Assembly: GCA_002386065.1 (NCBI GenBank)
Contig: DGES01000106.1
Span: forward strand, 1-19,287
Length of the DNA stretch: 19,287 nt
Origin: Firmicutes bacterium UBA3920
GTDB taxonomy: Bacteria; Bacillota; Clostridia; Caldicoprobacterales; Xylanivirgaceae
Reading direction: 5' to 3'
The position numbers were made by a program, and so were the translations under genes. The notes below the pieces were generated by a model. The model worked only from the letters and a program-made list of their open reading frames with translations. It was not told where the DNA came from and did not search any database. The number at the start of each line of letters is the position of its first letter. The stretch's first letter is position 1. Shown piece after piece: positions 6,933-14,891 of the stretch.

Positions 6933-8006
6933 CTAATTAATATCTATAGAATTCTGCCTTTTTTGTAAATAAAATCCAATATGATCTCCTCTGGACATAT
7001 CTGGTATAAAACCTATAGCTTCTATCTTCTGCTTTAGTTCCTCTACACTCTCTGCGGCCTCCAAACCCGTACATATCTTATTATCATATAGAGAATAATC
7101 AGCCCTGAACTTTTGAGGTGATAGATTGGGCATGACAACATTTGCGCCGGCAGCGAACCCCTTTTCTCTCCCTAAAGGATCTACCGTACCTAAAGCCGTC
7201 GTAGAAGGAATAAGTGCTTTAGGTAACAATAACCTTATTAGAGCCAACATAAGAAGGGTCATATCCACATCGCCGCCCTTCTCATCTCTAAATATTGTAT
7301 CCTTATGTGGTATAAATGGCCCTATTCCTACCATGTGGGGCTCTAATTCCTTTAAAAATAATAGATCTTCTACTAAGTTATCAATTGTCTGGTAAGGAGA
7401 ACCTACCATAAATCCTGCCCCTACTTGAAATCCTATTTCTTTTAAATTATATAGACATTCCTTGCGACTCTTAAGCGTCATAACACTAGGATGCAGCTTT
7501 CTATAGTGGACTTCATTTGCAGTCTCGTGCCGTAGTAAGTACCTATCAGCGCCGGCATCCCAAAACCTTCTATAGCTATCATATGGCCTCTCTCCTATGG
7601 AAAGGGTAATGGCACAATCAGGAAATTTTTCCCTTATACTTTCTATGATATCCACTATCATCTCATCTGTATAATAAGGGTCCTCTCCTCCTTGGAGTAC
7701 AAATGTCCTAAACCCAAGTTCATAACCCTTAGCGCAGCAGTCTAAGATCTCTTCCTTTGTGAGGCGATAGCGATGTATTTTTTTATTATTTCTCCTTATT
7801 CCGCAATAATAACAATTGTTTTTACAGTAGTTACTAAACTCAATAAGCCCCCTAAAATATACACTCCTTCCATAATATCTCTCCCTTGTACGACGTGCAG
7901 CATAAAAAAGTCTATCTTCTGGAGTATAGATATTGGCCTCTATGAGCTCTTTTAGTTCATTTCTATCTAGAGAATTTGTTTCATATAGCTTATCTATAAA
8001 CAACAT
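6933..8006 (-). CDS. hydE: [FeFe]-hydrogenase H-cluster maturase HydE (radical SAM)
   Basis: HydE is a cytoplasmic radical-SAM enzyme that acts with HydG and HydF to build the 2Fe subcluster of the [FeFe]-hydrogenase H-cluster. It processes the HydG-made Fe-CO-CN cysteine complex. The protein has 357 residues, the usual length. The radical-SAM cluster motif CxxxCxxC is at C61, C65 and C68 (NYCKNNCYYCGIRR), followed by the TIM-barrel stretches LQGGEDPYYTDE and GERPYDSYRRFWDAGADRYLLRHE characteristic of HydE against BioB. The ATG follows a GAGGGGGA site, and only 9 nt separate it from the hydF stop. It is the last gene of the operon and ends 4 nt from the convergent TPR gene. Confidence 0.96.
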   Translation of the reverse strand: MLFIDKLYETNSLDRNELKELIEANIYTPEDRLFYAARRTRERYYGRSVYFRGLIEFSNYCKNNCYYCGIRRNNKKIHRYRLTKEEILDCCAKGYELGFRTFVLQGGEDPYYTDEMIVDIIESIREKFPDCAITLSIGERPYDSYRRFWDAGADRYLLRHETANEVHYRKLHPSVMTLKSRKECLYNLKEIGFQVGAGFMVGSPYQTIDNLVEDLLFLKELEPHMVGIGPFIPHKDTIFRDEKGGDVDMTLLMLALIRLLLPKALIPSTTALGTVDPLGREKGFAAGANVVMPNLSPQKFRADYSLYDNKICTGLEAAESVEELKQKIEAIGFIPDMSRGDHIGFYLQKRQNSIDIN

Positions 8007-8015
8007 ATCTCCCCC

Positions 8016-9209
8016 TCATATTTTAAATATCCTACTGCTTCTCTCTATTATCCCATTTAAATAGGCAAGAAGTACGCCATAGTTAGTAATAGGGATATCC
8101 TGACTTATACATTTTAATATCCTAGTTTCTACAGCCTTTTTATTTAGCATACATCCTCCACAGTGTATCACCATATTATAATCACTTATATCTTCAGGAA
8201 AATCATGGCCTCCATAGAAATCAAATTGGATATCCACTCCAGTATACTTCTTTAATAATTTAGGTATCTTTACCCTACCTATATCCTCATGGGTAGTATT
8301 ATGAGTACATCCTTCGGCAATGAGCACTCTAGCATTTTTAGGAAGGCTCTTCACCTTTTCTACTCCCTCAAGAAGTATATCCATATTCCCCTTTTGCCTT
8401 GCAAATAACATGGAAAAAGAAGTCAAAAGTATATTATCTGGCACTAACTTGTCAATCTTTTTAAAGTTCTGTGAATCAGTTACCACAAGATCTACATTTT
8501 CTAGCTCTAAAATAGCATCCTTGAGTTCATCTTCTCTGGTTACAAGACATTTTATGCCATGATCTAGGCAATCACGTATAAATTGTACCTGTGGGAGTAT
8601 AAGGCGACCTTTTGGGGCTCCTGAATCTATAGATACCACTGCTATAACAGTACTATTTGGGGGAAGAAGATCTCCTATAAGGGTTTCTTCTCCACTAGTC
8701 ATTTTTTTTAATTCTTCTACCATTTTATTTTTTAACCGAGTTATTGAATCCCCATCATATTTAGAGGTAAAGACTGCTTTTTTATATCTATCCTTTAAAT
8801 CTTTTTTTAATGTTTTAGAGGCCTTATCACATTTTGTGAACACAAGTATATGTGGTATGTTCTTTTTATTCAGCCTATTTACAACTTCTGTATATTTCTT
8901 TTTATCAAATGACATTATATCTGTAGCATATATGGCGAGATCAGTGCGATCTATTATCTCCAACGCCCTCTTGACTCGCTCCTCACCTACTTGGCTTACA
9001 TCATCTAAACCTCCGGTATCAATTAGAGCAATGGGCCCAAAGGGTATGAGCTCCATTGCCTTAATTACAGGATCAGTTGTAGTACCCCTATATTCAGATA
9101 CTATAGACTTATCCTGCCCTAATATGCTGTTAAAGAGTGTGGATTTTCCTACGTTAGTATCCCCTAATATGGTGACATGTTTTCTCATGCTGATTGGTGT
9201 GTTCTCCAT
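8016..9209 (-). CDS. hydF: [FeFe]-hydrogenase maturation GTPase HydF
   Basis: HydF is the GTPase and scaffold that carries the 2Fe precursor and delivers it to apo-hydrogenase. The P-loop GDTNVGKST is at residues 16-24 and the G3 DTGG at 64-67. The G4-like motif is TKCD rather than the canonical NKxD. The C-terminal cluster-binding signature CxH-x45-HCxxC uses C301, H303, H349, C350 and C353. The open frame reaches back to an ATG at 9251, but I start at 9209. There AGGGAGG lies about 8 nt upstream and the N-terminus MENTPISMRKHV resembles known HydF starts, giving 397 residues, the usual family length. The ribosome site overlaps the end of hydG; 14 nt separate hydG's stop from this start. Confidence 0.95.
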   Translation of the reverse strand: MENTPISMRKHVTILGDTNVGKSTLFNSILGQDKSIVSEYRGTTTDPVIKAMELIPFGPIALIDTGGLDDVSQVGEERVKRALEIIDRTDLAIYATDIMSFDKKKYTEVVNRLNKKNIPHILVFTKCDKASKTLKKDLKDRYKKAVFTSKYDGDSITRLKNKMVEELKKMTSGEETLIGDLLPPNSTVIAVVSIDSGAPKGRLILPQVQFIRDCLDHGIKCLVTREDELKDAILELENVDLVVTDSQNFKKIDKLVPDNILLTSFSMLFARQKGNMDILLEGVEKVKSLPKNARVLIAEGCTHNTTHEDIGRVKIPKLLKKYTGVDIQFDFYGGHDFPEDISDYNMVIHCGGCMLNKKAVETRILKCISQDIPITNYGVLLAYLNGIIERSSRIFKI

Positions 9210-9223
9210 CCATCTCGCCTCCC

Positions 9224-10594
9224 TTATAGAAACAGATCCCGCTCTCCACATCTAAGTCTTTCTATATTGTTCGAAACTAGATCCCTTACATTTGCATCTT
9301 CTATCTTAGGTATTTCTCTCTTTAAGAGTCCTTCTACCTTTGATTTAAATTTATCATCACCATAGTCAAGTGCATATTCCCAAAGTGTCATAAGTGCATT
9401 GGGATGACATGTGTTTTTTATGTTTCCCGATTTTGCAAGAGACATAAACCTATCTCCTGTCCTGCCCTTTCTATAGCATGCAGTGCAAAAGCTCGGTACC
9501 AAACCTTCATCTATAAGCCAACTTATTATGTCAATTGCGTCCCTATCATCATTTACATTAAATTGAGTGCTGCTGTGTTCCCTTGCAGTGTAGCCACCCA
9601 CTTCCACTGTGGAACCGGCGCTTATCTGGGAGATACCTATCTTTATAAGGTCCTTTCTCATCTCCATACTCTCCCTTGTAGATACAATCATTCCAGTAAA
9701 AGGCACAGCCAATCGAATTATGGCCACTATCTTCTTAAACGTCTCATCATCTACTAGATATTTAAATTCTGATGTAGCTACTCCTTCTGCTTGACATATG
9801 CGTGGTACAGATATGGTATGAAAGCCAACACCATATTCCTCTTCTAAATGCTCATTGTGTAGCATAAGCCCTAATACTTCAAAATATGGGTCGTAGAGTC
9901 CAAAGAGTACGCCTCCCCCTACATCATCTATACCAGCCTCCATTGCTCTATCAAAGGCAGTCAAATGATATTCATAATCTTTTTTAGGACCCGATAGATG
10001 TACCTCTTCATAGGTAGGCCGATGATATGTCTCTTGGAATAATACATATGTGCCTATGCCAATCTCCTTCAGTTTTTTATAGTCCTCAACGGTGGTAGCT
10101 GCAATATTTACATTTACCCGACGGATCTCTCCATTGTCTAGTTTCATATCGTATATGGTCCTTATACAGTCTACTATATAATCAATGCTACAGTTTTTGG
10201 GATCCTCGCCAGCCTCAAGGGCAAGTCGTTTATGCCCCATCTTTTCAAGTATTGCCACTTCGTTTCGCACTTCATCCATAGTCAAGCGCCGGCGCTCAAA
10301 CTCATGATCATGATTATAACCACAATACTTACAACGATTTATGCAGTAGTCACTCACATACAAAGGTGCAAACATCACAATACGATTCCCATATATATGC
10401 TCTTTTATTTTACCTGCTATATCAAAAATCCTATCTGTATGTTCTTTTTTATCTGTAACAAGAAGTGATGCCACTTCCCTATGGGTAAGACCTTCAAAGG
10501 CATCTGCTTTATCTAATATTTTATTGATCTCATCATCGGTTGTAGTCTTTGCATCCTCTAACAGTCCTTCTATATAATCTTTATCAATGAACAT
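9224..10594 (-). CDS. hydG: [FeFe]-hydrogenase maturase HydG (tyrosine lyase, radical SAM)
   Basis: HydG cleaves tyrosine to p-cresol and dehydroglycine, and turns the latter into the CO and cyanide ligands of the H-cluster on an auxiliary iron-sulfur cluster. The radical-SAM motif CxxxCxxC is C84, C88 and C91 (DYCINRCKYCGYN). The C-terminal CxxC-x22-C at C370, C373 and C396 holds the auxiliary cluster and separates HydG from the related ThiH. At 456 residues it is close to the family norm. The ATG is preceded by AGGGGGT and lies 18 nt after the TM1266-like gene, so the two are cotranscribed. Confidence 0.97.
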   Translation of the reverse strand: MFIDKDYIEGLLEDAKTTTDDEINKILDKADAFEGLTHREVASLLVTDKKEHTDRIFDIAGKIKEHIYGNRIVMFAPLYVSDYCINRCKYCGYNHDHEFERRRLTMDEVRNEVAILEKMGHKRLALEAGEDPKNCSIDYIVDCIRTIYDMKLDNGEIRRVNVNIAATTVEDYKKLKEIGIGTYVLFQETYHRPTYEEVHLSGPKKDYEYHLTAFDRAMEAGIDDVGGGVLFGLYDPYFEVLGLMLHNEHLEEEYGVGFHTISVPRICQAEGVATSEFKYLVDDETFKKIVAIIRLAVPFTGMIVSTRESMEMRKDLIKIGISQISAGSTVEVGGYTAREHSSTQFNVNDDRDAIDIISWLIDEGLVPSFCTACYRKGRTGDRFMSLAKSGNIKNTCHPNALMTLWEYALDYGDDKFKSKVEGLLKREIPKIEDANVRDLVSNNIERLRCGERDLFL

Positions 10595-10612
10595 ATTTAT
10601 TACCCCCTTGTT

Positions 10613-10864
10613 TTATAACTCCTTCTTTGAAATAGCCGTCTTAACCATTACATTGGGAAGATTGCCAAGTTTCCCAGTTAAACTGTTTATCTCATCTAAT
10701 TTGCCAACAACTATAAGGGAAATTACGGCTATTTGTTCCTCTACAAATGGAATACCCATACGTCCCTTTATAATCCCCTTAAAAGATGAAACTATATTGT
10801 TAAAATCCTGCTGAGTCCTACTAGGGTCCTCTAAAATAGCACTGATCACTGCGATCTTCTCCAC
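10613..10864 (-). CDS. TM1266-like iron-only hydrogenase system regulator (GTG start)
   Basis: This small protein of 83 residues matches, by length and sequence pattern, the TM1266-type family annotated as 'iron-only hydrogenase system regulator'. It begins EKIAVISAILEDP and contains the FKGIIKGRMGIP and KLGNLPNVMVKTA stretches. The fold is ferredoxin-like/ACT-like, similar to the C-terminal domain of NikR, without a DNA-binding domain of its own. Its role is inferred from constant linkage to hydEFG, not demonstrated here. The start is GTG at 10864 with AAGGAGGT 6 nt upstream; an overlapping ATG two bases earlier is out of frame. It is the first gene of the hyd operon. Confidence 0.88.
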   Translation of the reverse strand: MEKIAVISAILEDPSRTQQDFNNIVSSFKGIIKGRMGIPFVEEQIAVISLIVVGKLDEINSLTGKLGNLPNVMVKTAISKKEL

Positions 10865-11153
10865 ATAATTACCTCCTTTTTATCCCCTAAAATACAAAAA
10901 TTCGTACCTCCATTGGAAAGCACGAATAAGAGTACATGCCTTTTAATTCAATACAACTATCTATTTTCAATCCTAAATATATTGCCCTATAATCTTAGAT
11001 AGTTACATGGATAAAATATTGATAGCTATTATCCATAAAAGGCAAAACTATATATCCGCCACCTTCCAAATTAGAGTATAACTCTTTTTTGTCAGGGATT
11101 GGTTTTTAAAGTACACCTCTAGGTAGAATACTCTTCCTTGAGATGAATTAACT
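10865..11153 (-). promoter_or_regulatory. long structured 5' leader of the hyd operon (candidate attenuator or riboswitch)
   Basis: About 290 nt lie between the predicted transcription start and the GTG of the regulator gene. On the minus strand I see three stems: AAGAGTAT-type pairing between 11128-11134 and 11073-11079; ATGGATAA/TTATCCAT (11029-11036 with 11007-11014); and AACTATCTA with TAGATAGTT about 30 nt apart. The last hairpin (10900-10927) is terminator-like. I could not match the sequence to a known riboswitch class from memory (T-box, FMN, purine, SAM, M-box, cobalamin, c-di-GMP and NiCo considered). The structure is inferred from pairing by eye only. Confidence 0.45.
10896..10927 (-). 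terminator. terminator-like hairpin in the hyd leader
   Basis: On the minus strand ATTCGTGCTTTC pairs with GGAGGTACGAAT to give a 12-bp stem with three G-U pairs and a CAAT tetraloop, followed directly by five T. It lies about 35 nt upstream of the first coding start, inside the transcript of the hyd operon. It would therefore work as a conditional terminator rather than the end of another gene. TACTCTT just before it (10934-10928) could pair with AAGAGTA (11135-11129) near the start of the leader. Confidence 0.45.
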
Positions 11154-11160
11154 GTATTCT

Positions 11161-11189
11161 ATTCTATCTAATTGATAATTTTTTGTCAA
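11161..11189 (-). promoter_or_regulatory. sigma-A-type promoter of the hyd operon
   Basis: Read on the minus strand, a consensus TTGACA (11189-11184) and TAGAAT (11166-11161) are separated by exactly 17 bp. Transcription should start near 11153. This is the best promoter match in the window. Confidence 0.75.
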
Positions 11190-11411
11190 TCCAAATTTTA
11201 TAATTCCCATTAAGCCCATATAAAATACCTCATATTTCAATATATAAACATTAAATAAAAACGTTATACGTCAATATGAACTGTAAAAATTAACTAAAAA
11301 GAAAAATAAATTGCATCAAAAATCATAAGTCATACAAAATATCCAGATGACACACTATACTTAAATTAATAAGTCCACTAAAATGTATTTACTTTTATAT
11401 ATACATTCCTA

Positions 11412-11420
11412 TGGTATAAT
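11412..11420 (+). promoter_or_regulatory. extended -10 promoter of the aldo/keto reductase gene
   Basis: TGGTATAAT is an extended -10 (TGn plus consensus TATAAT at 11415-11420). No good -35 is found at 17 bp, which is common for extended -10 promoters. The ribosome site GAGGGGGGA follows about 25 bp later. Confidence 0.55.
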
Positions 11421-11459
11421 AATAGTATAGCTAATTAATATAAGAGGGGGGATAAACAT

Positions 11460-12599
11460 ATGTATTATGTTGATTTCGACAATCTAGGTTTTAAAGTATC
11501 GCGATTTGGCATGGGCTGTATGAGACTACCAATGATAGAAGGTCATACTGATGACTCGCAAGTGGATGAAAAGGCAGCTATAGATATGATACGCTACGCT
11601 ATCGACCATGGAGTAAACTATATAGACACAGCTTATCCCTATCATGGTGGCCGCAGTGAAGTTATAGTAGGTAAAGCCCTAAAAAAAGGCTATAGAGATA
11701 AGACTATGGTAGCTACAAAACTACCTATTTGGCTCGCTAAAAAATATGAGGATTTTGAAAAACTACTAGATGAACAGCTAAGTAGGCTAAAAGTAGACTA
11801 TATAGATTTCTATTTGCTGCATGCTTTAGATGAAAAACGATGGCATCGTGTCCGAGAGTTGGGCGTTTTAGATTTTCTAGAAAAGACCGTACAAAAAGGT
11901 AAAATACGTTATCCTGGCTTTTCATTCCACGATGAACTGCCCGTATTCAAAGATATATTAGACTCCTATGATTGGCGTATGTGTCAAATCCAATTAAATA
12001 TATTAGACGAACACTATCAAGCAGGAGTAGAAGGATTAAAGTATGCAGGTTCTAAGGGCATCCCTGTAGTCATAATGGAACCTCTAAAGGGAGGAAAATT
12101 AGCTCAAAACCTTTCTCAAGAGATCATAGACATATGGAATGACTTTCCTATAAAACGCAGCCCTGTGGAATGGGCCTTTAGATGGCTATATAATTTCCCT
12201 GAAGTAACTACCATACTAAGTGGTGTAAGCACTATGGAGCAATTAAAAGAGAATATAAAGATTTTTGAAAATGCAAAACCAAATGTGATGACACCTGAAG
12301 AATTAGCACTGGTCAAGAGGGTACAAGAATATTACAAAGGCAAGATCAAAGTTGACTGTACTGGCTGTAATTATTGCATGCCCTGTCCATCTAATGTAGC
12401 AATACCTGATATATTTTCAATGTACAATAATGCTTCAATTTTTGATGATTTTAAAACATATAAAAAACGCTATGAAGAATTTATTAAGAAAGGAAAAGAT
12501 GGCTCCCAATGTGTAGAATGTGGAAACTGTGAAAGTGTATGTCCTCAACACCTACCTATTATAGAAAAAATTAAAGAAGCCCATAGAGCCCTGACATAA
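11460..12599 (+). CDS. aldo/keto reductase with two C-terminal [4Fe-4S] motifs
   Basis: This 379-residue cytoplasmic protein of the clostridial ferredoxin-type aldo/keto reductase family has an AKR barrel at about 1-280. The catalytic tetrad is D56, Y61 (IDTAYPY), K87 (ATKLP) and H121 (FYLLHAL). A ferredoxin-like tail carries C300, C303, C306 and C309 (CTGCNYCMPCP) and C351, C354, C357 and C361 (CVECGNCESVCP), enough for two [4Fe-4S] clusters. Such fusions are thought to pass electrons between ferredoxin and a carbonyl substrate; the substrate is unknown. The gene stands alone between its own promoter and a terminator, divergent from the hydrogenase maturation operon. A ferredoxin link with hydrogenase is possible but only inferred. 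Confidence 0.92.
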   Translation: MYYVDFDNLGFKVSRFGMGCMRLPMIEGHTDDSQVDEKAAIDMIRYAIDHGVNYIDTAYPYHGGRSEVIVGKALKKGYRDKTMVATKLPIWLAKKYEDFEKLLDEQLSRLKVDYIDFYLLHALDEKRWHRVRELGVLDFLEKTVQKGKIRYPGFSFHDELPVFKDILDSYDWRMCQIQLNILDEHYQAGVEGLKYAGSKGIPVVIMEPLKGGKLAQNLSQEIIDIWNDFPIKRSPVEWAFRWLYNFPEVTTILSGVSTMEQLKENIKIFENAKPNVMTPEELALVKRVQEYYKGKIKVDCTGCNYCMPCPSNVAIPDIFSMYNNASIFDDFKTYKKRYEEFIKKGKDGSQCVECGNCESVCPQHLPIIEKIKEAHRALT

Positions 12600-12614
12600 A
12601 AGTAGTTACTAAAA

Positions 12615-12645
12615 ATGACGGCTGCTTCATAGCCATCATTTTTTT
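12615..12645. terminator. intrinsic terminator after the aldo/keto reductase
   Basis: ATGACGGCT (12615-12623) pairs with AGCCATCAT (12631-12639) with one C/A mismatch and a 7-nt loop, flanked by an A-run on the left and six T on the right. It can end transcription from the left. The A-run makes it plausible also for the convergent rpiB, whose stop lies about 50 nt away. Confidence 0.75.
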
Positions 12646-12696
12646 ATCAATTTTAAATTGTATTAATCTATAAACAAGAATAACTATTATCCATAA

Positions 12697-13155
12697 TTAG
12701 CTCCTATTTCGCTCTTCGATCTCCATAATATAGTCAACTCTTTCTTTATGTCTACCACCTTCAAATTCTTCATCTAACCACGCATCTACAATTGTCATGG
12801 CAAGACCTACCCCCACTACACGCCCACCTAGTGCAAGTATGTTAGCATCATTGTGTCTCCTAGACATTATAGCCGAATAGCAGTCACTACATACAACCGC
12901 ACGTATACCTTTTACCTTATTGGCAGCTATGGATATTCCAATCCCCGTTCCACATACTAAAATACCTCTCTCACATTCGCCACTTGCAACCGCACAGGCA
13001 ACCTTTTCGCCATACTCGGCATAATTAGCACGTTCTTCTGAATAGACACCAAAATCCTTATATTGAATACCCCTATCCTCTAGGTGACGTTTTATCTCTT
13101 CTTTTAGATGGAAACCTGCATGATCACTTCCCAAAGCTATCAATTTATATCTCAT
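12697..13155 (-). CDS. rpiB: ribose-5-phosphate isomerase B (RpiB/LacAB family)
   Basis: RpiB interconverts ribose-5-phosphate and ribulose-5-phosphate in the non-oxidative pentose phosphate pathway. The protein has 152 residues. The GSDHAGF motif (D11, H12), the CGTGIG active-site loop with the catalytic Cys at 68, SRRHNDANIL (R100, H101, N102) and the C-terminal GGRHKERVDYI are all typical of RpiB. The start is uncertain. The ATG at 13155 is touched directly by the GGGAGG ribosome site with no spacer. The TTG four codons later (13143) is about 12 nt from that site and would give MIALGSDHAG, closer to many family members. RpiB fits better than LacA/LacB, since no lac or tagatose genes are nearby. 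Confidence 0.93.
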   Translation of the reverse strand: MRYKLIALGSDHAGFHLKEEIKRHLEDRGIQYKDFGVYSEERANYAEYGEKVACAVASGECERGILVCGTGIGISIAANKVKGIRAVVCSDCYSAIMSRRHNDANILALGGRVVGVGLAMTIVDAWLDEEFEGGRHKERVDYIMEIEERNRS

Positions 13156-13228
13156 CCTCCCTTTTATGTTGAATACCTAGGTTCTGCACCTAATATCTAT
13201 TTCCCCTATCAATAGAATAGCATAATTA

Positions 13229-13237
13229 TGATATAAT
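13229..13237 (+). promoter_or_regulatory. extended -10 promoter candidate for the rsuA-rsmC pair
   Basis: TGATATAAT gives TGn followed by TATAAT (13232-13237) without a recognisable -35. It would leave an untranslated leader of about 160 nt before the TTG start. I see no clear structure in that leader. Confidence 0.4.
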
Positions 13238-13403
13238 ATAAAGCGAAATAAAATTGTGTCTTCCATTTTTTTGTATACTTGTGGAAAAATTAATACCCAT
13301 AGTGATATATAAAAGTTAATGAAAATGAGCTATAAGTCAACATTATTTATAAGTTCGTATAGATTGTAATAATTTAAAAAATATGATTTTGGAGTGAGTT
13401 TAT

Positions 13404-14120
13404 TTGAAACGTATGAGGCTAGATAGATTCCTTTCAAATAGTAAAGTAGGTAGTCGTAAAGAGGTTAAAACACTAATAAAGGAAGGTCTAGTAGAAGTAA
13501 ATGGTATCACAGCTAATAGACCTGATAGCATAGTATATCCCCAATCTGATGTAATTCAAGTAGATGGGCAAAAAATAGAATATAGGGAATTTCACTATAT
13601 AATGTTAAACAAACCCGCAGGAGTTATAACAGCAACTAAGGATAAACACCACAATACAGTTATGGATGTATTAGATGACAAATTTAAATCCTTAGACCTA
13701 TTTCCTGTAGGTAGATTGGATATAGATACTGAGGGATTACTTATACTTACCAACGATGGAAAACTCACCCATAATATCTTATCACCAAAAAAACTTGTCC
13801 CCAAGATATATTTTGCTATAATAGATGGGGTGCTAAATAAAAATGATATAGAGTTATTTAAAAAAGGTATCCCCCTCAGTGAGAATTATACCACCTTACC
13901 TGCTAAACTTGATATAATAGGACCAGATAGAGCATATATAACTATATATGAAGGGAAATTTCATCAGATAAAACGTATGTTTGAATACGTCAATAAAAAA
14001 ATTATATACCTAAAACGGATACAGATGGGTAATCTAAAACTAGATGAAACTCTCTCTCCAGGAGAATCTAGAGAACTTACTGAATCCGAAATTGAACTTT
14101 TAAAATCTTCAGTGGATTAG
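13404..14120 (+). CDS. 16S rRNA pseudouridine synthase, RsuA family (TTG start)
   Basis: Enzymes of this family convert a uridine of small-subunit rRNA (U516 in E. coli RsuA) to pseudouridine. The 238 residues comprise an N-terminal S4 RNA-binding domain (about 4-50, RLDRFLSNSKVGSRKEV) and the catalytic domain with the motif GRLDIDTEGLL, in which D106 is the nucleophile. KFHQIKRMFEYV near residue 190 is the usual RsuA/RluB/E/F C-terminal motif. The start is TTG at 13404, 9 nt behind GGAG; the ATG three codons later is too far from the ribosome site. The gene is cotranscribed with the methyltransferase 14 nt downstream. RsuA is the best subfamily call, but RluB/E/F-type specificity cannot be excluded. 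Confidence 0.9.
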   Translation: MKRMRLDRFLSNSKVGSRKEVKTLIKEGLVEVNGITANRPDSIVYPQSDVIQVDGQKIEYREFHYIMLNKPAGVITATKDKHHNTVMDVLDDKFKSLDLFPVGRLDIDTEGLLILTNDGKLTHNILSPKKLVPKIYFAIIDGVLNKNDIELFKKGIPLSENYTTLPAKLDIIGPDRAYITIYEGKFHQIKRMFEYVNKKIIYLKRIQMGNLKLDETLSPGESRELTESEIELLKSSVD

Positions 14121-14134
14121 AAAAGGTGATATAC

Positions 14135-14725
14135 ATGGAGCACTATTACTCATCAGATCCCACCGCGCCTCATGACATTAATATTATTCACTACAATATA
14201 AAGGGACGCACACTAAAATTAAAAACCGATGCAGGAGTATTCTCTAAAAACAAAGTAGACTTTGGAACAGATCTTCTCATAAAATCGCTTCCAAGTTTAC
14301 ACGGAAAGGTACTGGATTTGGGATGTGGCTATGGTCCCATTGGCATCTGTGTGGCCTATTTAAATCCCAAAACCTCTGTAGATATGGTCGACATAAATAA
14401 GAGGGCAATAGAGCTTGCCAAGAGCAATATAGTTGATAATGATATTCCTAATGCAAGAGCTTTTGTAAGTGATGGTTTTTCAAATGTGGATAATGCATAT
14501 GATGCCATTATAACCAATCCGCCTATTAGGGCAGGTAAGAAAGTTGTATATGGTTTATTTGAGCAGAGTAAATATTACCTAAATCCCAATGGAGCATTAT
14601 ATGTGGTAATACAAAAAAAACAGGGTGCCCCCTCTGCCATAAAAAAATTAAAATCCATATTCGGAAACTGTAATATAATAAATAAACAAAAGGGATATTT
14701 TATACTACAGAGTACTTTAATATAA
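14135..14725 (+). CDS. class I SAM-dependent methyltransferase, RsmC-like
   Basis: The protein has 196 residues. The SAM-binding motif DLGCGYGPIG is at 61-70, the acidic end of strand 2 at DMVDIN, and the catalytic NPPI tetrapeptide at 128-131 followed by RAGK. This NPPI-R-GK pattern is that of the RsmC family, which makes m2G1207 in 16S rRNA, and of the Bacillus YbxB type. I prefer the ATG at 14135 (AAGGTGAT 6 nt upstream) to the GTG three codons earlier, which lies inside the ribosome site. Pairing with an RsuA-like enzyme supports a role in 16S rRNA modification. RNA specificity is inferred from family. Confidence 0.88.
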   Translation: MEHYYSSDPTAPHDINIIHYNIKGRTLKLKTDAGVFSKNKVDFGTDLLIKSLPSLHGKVLDLGCGYGPIGICVAYLNPKTSVDMVDINKRAIELAKSNIVDNDIPNARAFVSDGFSNVDNAYDAIITNPPIRAGKKVVYGLFEQSKYYLNPNGALYVVIQKKQGAPSAIKKLKSIFGNCNIINKQKGYFILQSTLI

Positions 14726-14891
14726 TATCTCAATGACTAGCTATTTTTTTATTTTGAATTTATATAAAAATAAAAAACCATCTAAACAAATTTATGTCTA
14801 TAGGGATGTTCATAAGTAAAATACGTAACATCTAGACTAGGCTAAATATAAAAAGTAGTTTTAATAAATATATTTAAAAGGGGAGGAATAT

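Larger units (their letters stand above)
10865..11459. other. 595-bp divergent intergenic region between the hyd operon and the aldo/keto reductase
   Basis: Besides the hyd leader and promoter, it holds a very AT-rich stretch at 11190-11390 in which I see no gene and no clear element, and the promoter of the aldo/keto reductase at 11412-11420. A 13-codon open frame starting with ATG at minus-strand 11036 has no convincing ribosome site. Confidence 0.6.

Noticed and set aside
9210..9251. Longer HydF starting at 9251 and overlapping hydG by 28 nt
   Set aside because: The start at 9209 has a strong AGGGAGG site and gives the usual HydF N-terminus and length.
9404..9757. Plus-strand 117-residue open frame inside hydG, and similar long antisense frames in nrdJ, hydF and hydE
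   Set aside because: These are shadows of well-supported genes on the other strand. They have no ribosome sites and unusual compositions.
10998..11036. Possible 13-codon leader peptide in the hyd leader (minus strand)
   Set aside because: It has no ribosome site and no run of regulatory codons, and it coincides with a stem-loop.
11041..11075. AAGGTGGCGG in the hyd leader as a T-box sequence
   Set aside because: It lacks the conserved T-box core and the other leader landmarks, and the operon has no aminoacyl-tRNA or amino-acid gene.
73..13187. Shared 15-mer ATATCTAGGTTCTGC at 73-87 and, with one mismatch, at 13173-13187, resembling part of the nrdJ repeats
   Set aside because: A 15-mer with one mismatch is expected several times by chance in 19 kb of AT-rich DNA. 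There is no positional logic beyond being intergenic.
14726..14891. Terminator or structured leader between the methyltransferase gene and cls
   Set aside because: T-runs and AT-rich sequence are present, but I found no stable stem before the T-run and no clear promoter.
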